A stretch of 64,000 nt of DNA, taken from Persicaria tinctoria. Lineage: Eukaryota > Streptophyta > Magnoliopsida > Caryophyllales > Polygonaceae. Both the position numbers and the translations under genes were made by a program. Positions 61,877 through 64,000 of the stretch are shown here, one piece after another. Location: the NCBI GenBank assembly GCA_037127255.1, contig JBANSL010000004.1, positions 31,147,967 to 31,211,966 on the forward strand. Reading direction: 5' to 3'. Under the pieces are notes generated by a model that saw nothing but the letters and a program-made list of their open reading frames with translations, was not told the origin of the DNA and did no database searches. Each line of letters begins with the position of its first letter. Within the stretch, counting starts at the first letter, position 1.

Positions 61877-63464
61877 AGACTTTTACTTGTCCTCAAGCAA
61901 TGAAAAATAAATATAGAAGTAATTATCCCACAAATAAGATTGTCATGCTATAATTTAGAAAAGCAACATCATGTAGTAGGAGCCATGAACAAGAGAACAA
62001 ATATCCTAGCAAATATATGAGCGATCCAATAGTAAAGACAAATTTAATCCAACCTCACCGGGATAATGTGTTTCACTCAAACTCTCATGTGTTTAGGCTT
62101 TAAAATTCAACTCTCAACTCAATCCAAAATGCTCTATACACCGTGAAAGTCATTATTTGCAAACAACATCATGAGGACTTTTATAGGGTTGTAATGAGGC
62201 TTTGGTAGGAACATAAGGCATTTGAAATATTTAGGCTTGTGGTGCTAAAAATCCGGGAAAAAAGGAACAACAACCAACCAGAAGAACACCAAAACTTCCA
62301 TACTTCGCAAACCATTCCAATAACATAAACTCCAATACACATCAATAAGCACTTTTCGATTTCAATAACCACACAACTCATGCAATTTTTCCATCCGTTA
62401 TGATGACTTCTTTTCCTTTCTTTTATGCTTACTTTTGCCCCTAGGTGAATTTTATCCTCCCTAGGTCCAAGCTTACTAGACTTTTACTCCTAAGTGAATT
62501 TTATCCTCCTTAGGCCCCTAGTAATAAGTCATCTTTATTATGCAAGAAGGGTTACCTTATTTTGGCTATGCCTCTCGCAATACACAACCATACATACATC
62601 ATATCTACTCAAAGCAACTCCAACATAAAGATTTTTCACCAATTCTCCTCCTAATTCCCGGATGGGGTCAGGCTAATCATTGGCTATGATATATTTTTGT
62701 GGAGCTATAAAAAAAAGAATAGGCTTTAAAGCTTAGATTGGCTTCAAGCAAAGGATAATATGTAAGGTAGATAGGGTATAATATGGCTAAAGAAAACATG
62801 CCTCAATCATTTGAAATTCACAAGCAACAACATGTGCAATACGGTATTGAAATAATAAGCATATGGAGAGTATAATCACACAATAAAAGCAAAAGGGAAA
62901 TAATTATGAATAGTCCCTATAAGGCCAAAACAAACTCACAAGGGTTATATTTTATTTTAGATTTCAATTAAACCTCAACTATGAACCATACTTGCTCAAT
63001 TATATTCTCAAATCATGCTCCAAAAATCATTTTCAAGCAATTCAATCAATTCATGGGATTTATGCAATTAAGATCATAAAAATAAATTATCGGACAAACG
63101 AAACCAATATGGGTATCTTTAATAACACCTAAATGCAATGAAATGCATAACAAAAATTGAAAAAACAAAAAAACAGAAAAACCTATAAAAAAACTAACAT
63201 ATATATATAGAGACGGAGCTACACTTGAATTCCCCACCCCATGCTTAAAATCTTACTTTGTCCTCAAAGTAAATAAATAGAAAGAAAGAAAGGTAGAGGA
63301 AACTCACAAAGTAATCGGGCATTCGAAACAAGCTTTCAGTTCAAATCCGGAGTTGGTGGTGCGCCAGCGGTCTCAGATGTGCGCGCGGCGGCGAGAGGGC
63401 ATGGAACGGTGTGGCTTTTGGAAGAAGGGATGAAAGGCTCCAATTTGTTGCTGGCGGCTGGCGG
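61877..63464 (-). other. Non-coding 3' region of element D
   Basis: It contains two related words, CCCCATGCTTAGACTTTTAC (61866) and CCCCATGCTTAAAATCTTAC (63236), each followed by TTGTCCTCAA. It also has two copies of GTGAATTTTATCCTCC (near 62444 and 62494). Otherwise AT-rich with no frame of note. Confidence 0.6.
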
Positions 63465-63995
63465 CTAGCGGAATCGGAGAAAGTAAGGGCGGAGCCTTGA
63501 TGATGAATGCCGGCAAGAGGGAGGTCGGGTGTGGAGGGGATGGTGAGCGCTCAATGAAGAAGGGCAGCGCTCAATGAAGAACTTGGTTGGCTCTAAGATC
63601 GATTCAGACATTGTTAAAGCTCTCAACAACTTGTCAAACTCTTGGACACTTATCCCACATAAACGAGTATGGTTCTCTGCAGAGGATATGTAATACCACC
63701 AATTCAGTTCCATTGGTGGCTTCTCAAAATATGCGCTCCTCTTTTGCCATCTCTTAGCTCTTTGCCCATTTACACCCTCAATAAACTCAAACAACAGAAT
63801 CCTCTTTGTGAAAATTTTCTCATCTTGCTCATCTATCCAATCTTCTAAGATCTCCTCGTCAAAAGAGATGATAGCGCAGTCGTCACTGACAACCACCTCC
63901 GTCTGCATAGGGAGAATCTCTGAAATAATTGGATTTGTAATATGTTGAGCCACTTTGATCCGCCTCATCTCGTTATTGAAATCAGTTTGGATCAT
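63465..63995 (-). CDS. Hypothetical protein of element D, start and identity uncertain
   Basis: A 176-codon frame abutting the window edge, in the sense of element D, so it may extend beyond the window. The first roughly 140 residues are of ordinary composition, acidic early (SFDEEILEDWIDEQDEKIF), then basic and aromatic (RAKRWQKRSAYF, MELNWWYYISS) and a leucine-rich part (VQEFDKLLRALTMSES). The last 34 residues are Ser/His/Pro/Arg-rich and begin at a 15-bp direct repeat, so they are probably read-through. No known family was recognised. The position between pol and the 3' LTR would suit an accessory ORF, but it could equally be captured host sequence. Confidence 0.4.
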   Translation of the reverse strand: MIQTDFNNEMRRIKVAQHITNPIISEILPMQTEVVVSDDCAIISFDEEILEDWIDEQDEKIFTKRILLFEFIEGVNGQRAKRWQKRSAYFEKPPMELNWWYYISSAENHTRLCGISVQEFDKLLRALTMSESILEPTKFFIERCPSSLSAHHPLHTRPPSCRHSSSRLRPYFLRFR

Positions 63996-64000
63996 TTGAA

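Larger units (their letters stand above)
60574..64000 (-). mobile_element. LTR retrotransposon D, 3' part (runs off right edge)
   Basis: A 3' LTR at 60574-61861, a purine tract TAAGCATGGGGTAGT on the minus strand (61862-61876), about 1.6 kb without a gene, and an ORF at the right edge. It inserted at ACCGA in the copied copia relic; the matching empty site is at 52071. It is homologous to the solo LTR at 2545-3957. Probably Ty3/gypsy from general layout, but no diagnostic domain is in view. Confidence 0.75.

Overview
This window is transposable-element DNA from a flowering plant, probably a eudicot. The evidence is retroelement primer-binding sites complementary to plant initiator tRNA-Met, a SIRE-type Ty1/copia element, a two-gene PIF/Harbinger transposon, Ty3/gypsy relics, hAT-, CACTA- and Helitron-like termini, and no recognisable host gene. 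No rRNA, tRNA or CRISPR array was seen. The species cannot be named from the sequence.

Layout. 1-8377: minus-strand large non-coding LTR element (A, running off the left edge) with a 3.3-kb 5' LTR and a nested solo LTR (2545-3957). 8378-9129: unassigned. 9130-9624: CACTA-like end. 9624-11232: minus-strand Ty3/gypsy relic with integrase remains and five exact-length 77-bp repeats in its 3' region. 11233-19207: tandem array, period 1820 bp, of composite units joining a plus-strand LTR block to a minus-strand gypsy gag fragment, broken by an opposite-strand solo LTR (16890-18652). 20512-32926: PIF/Harbinger element (Myb-like ORF1 plus transposase), split inside ORF1 by a near-complete 9610-bp SIRE-type copia element (20837-30446) with gag, pol and a third ORF. 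33608-34030: minisatellite. 34286-35553: hAT-like non-autonomous element. 35703-35730: Helitron-like 3' end. 35736-47433: complete 11.7-kb non-coding LTR element B with TTTTT target duplication. 47434-48837: AT-rich DNA. 48838-52254: LTR fragments and a decayed copia element. 52255-60012: third non-coding element C, truncated. 60013-60573: near-identical copy of 51515-52075, implying an 8.5-kb tandem duplication. 60574 to the end: LTR, 3' region and an unassigned ORF of another minus-strand LTR element (D).

How the parts relate. Elements A, B and C are one family (A and C closer to each other, B a separate subfamily). They have 3.2-3.3-kb LTRs, a tRNA-iMet primer site, a purine-rich tract and about 5 kb of conserved but non-coding interior, which fits the LARD (large retrotransposon derivative) concept. 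They carry the cis signals for retrotransposition but no proteins, so they would depend on an autonomous partner not seen here. The copia element is the only one with nearly complete coding capacity. It is damaged at a gag/pol frame break, a changed protease motif, no ATG at the expected gag start and one stop in ORF3.

The observations most worth following are: (i) two adjacent hairpins at the U5/PBS edge of the non-coding family, with compensatory base changes between subfamilies; (ii) the composite LTR/gag array lying inside a gypsy relic; (iii) the exact 77-bp repeat array; (iv) the nuclear-type third ORF of the copia element; (v) the 8.5-kb tandem duplication junction.
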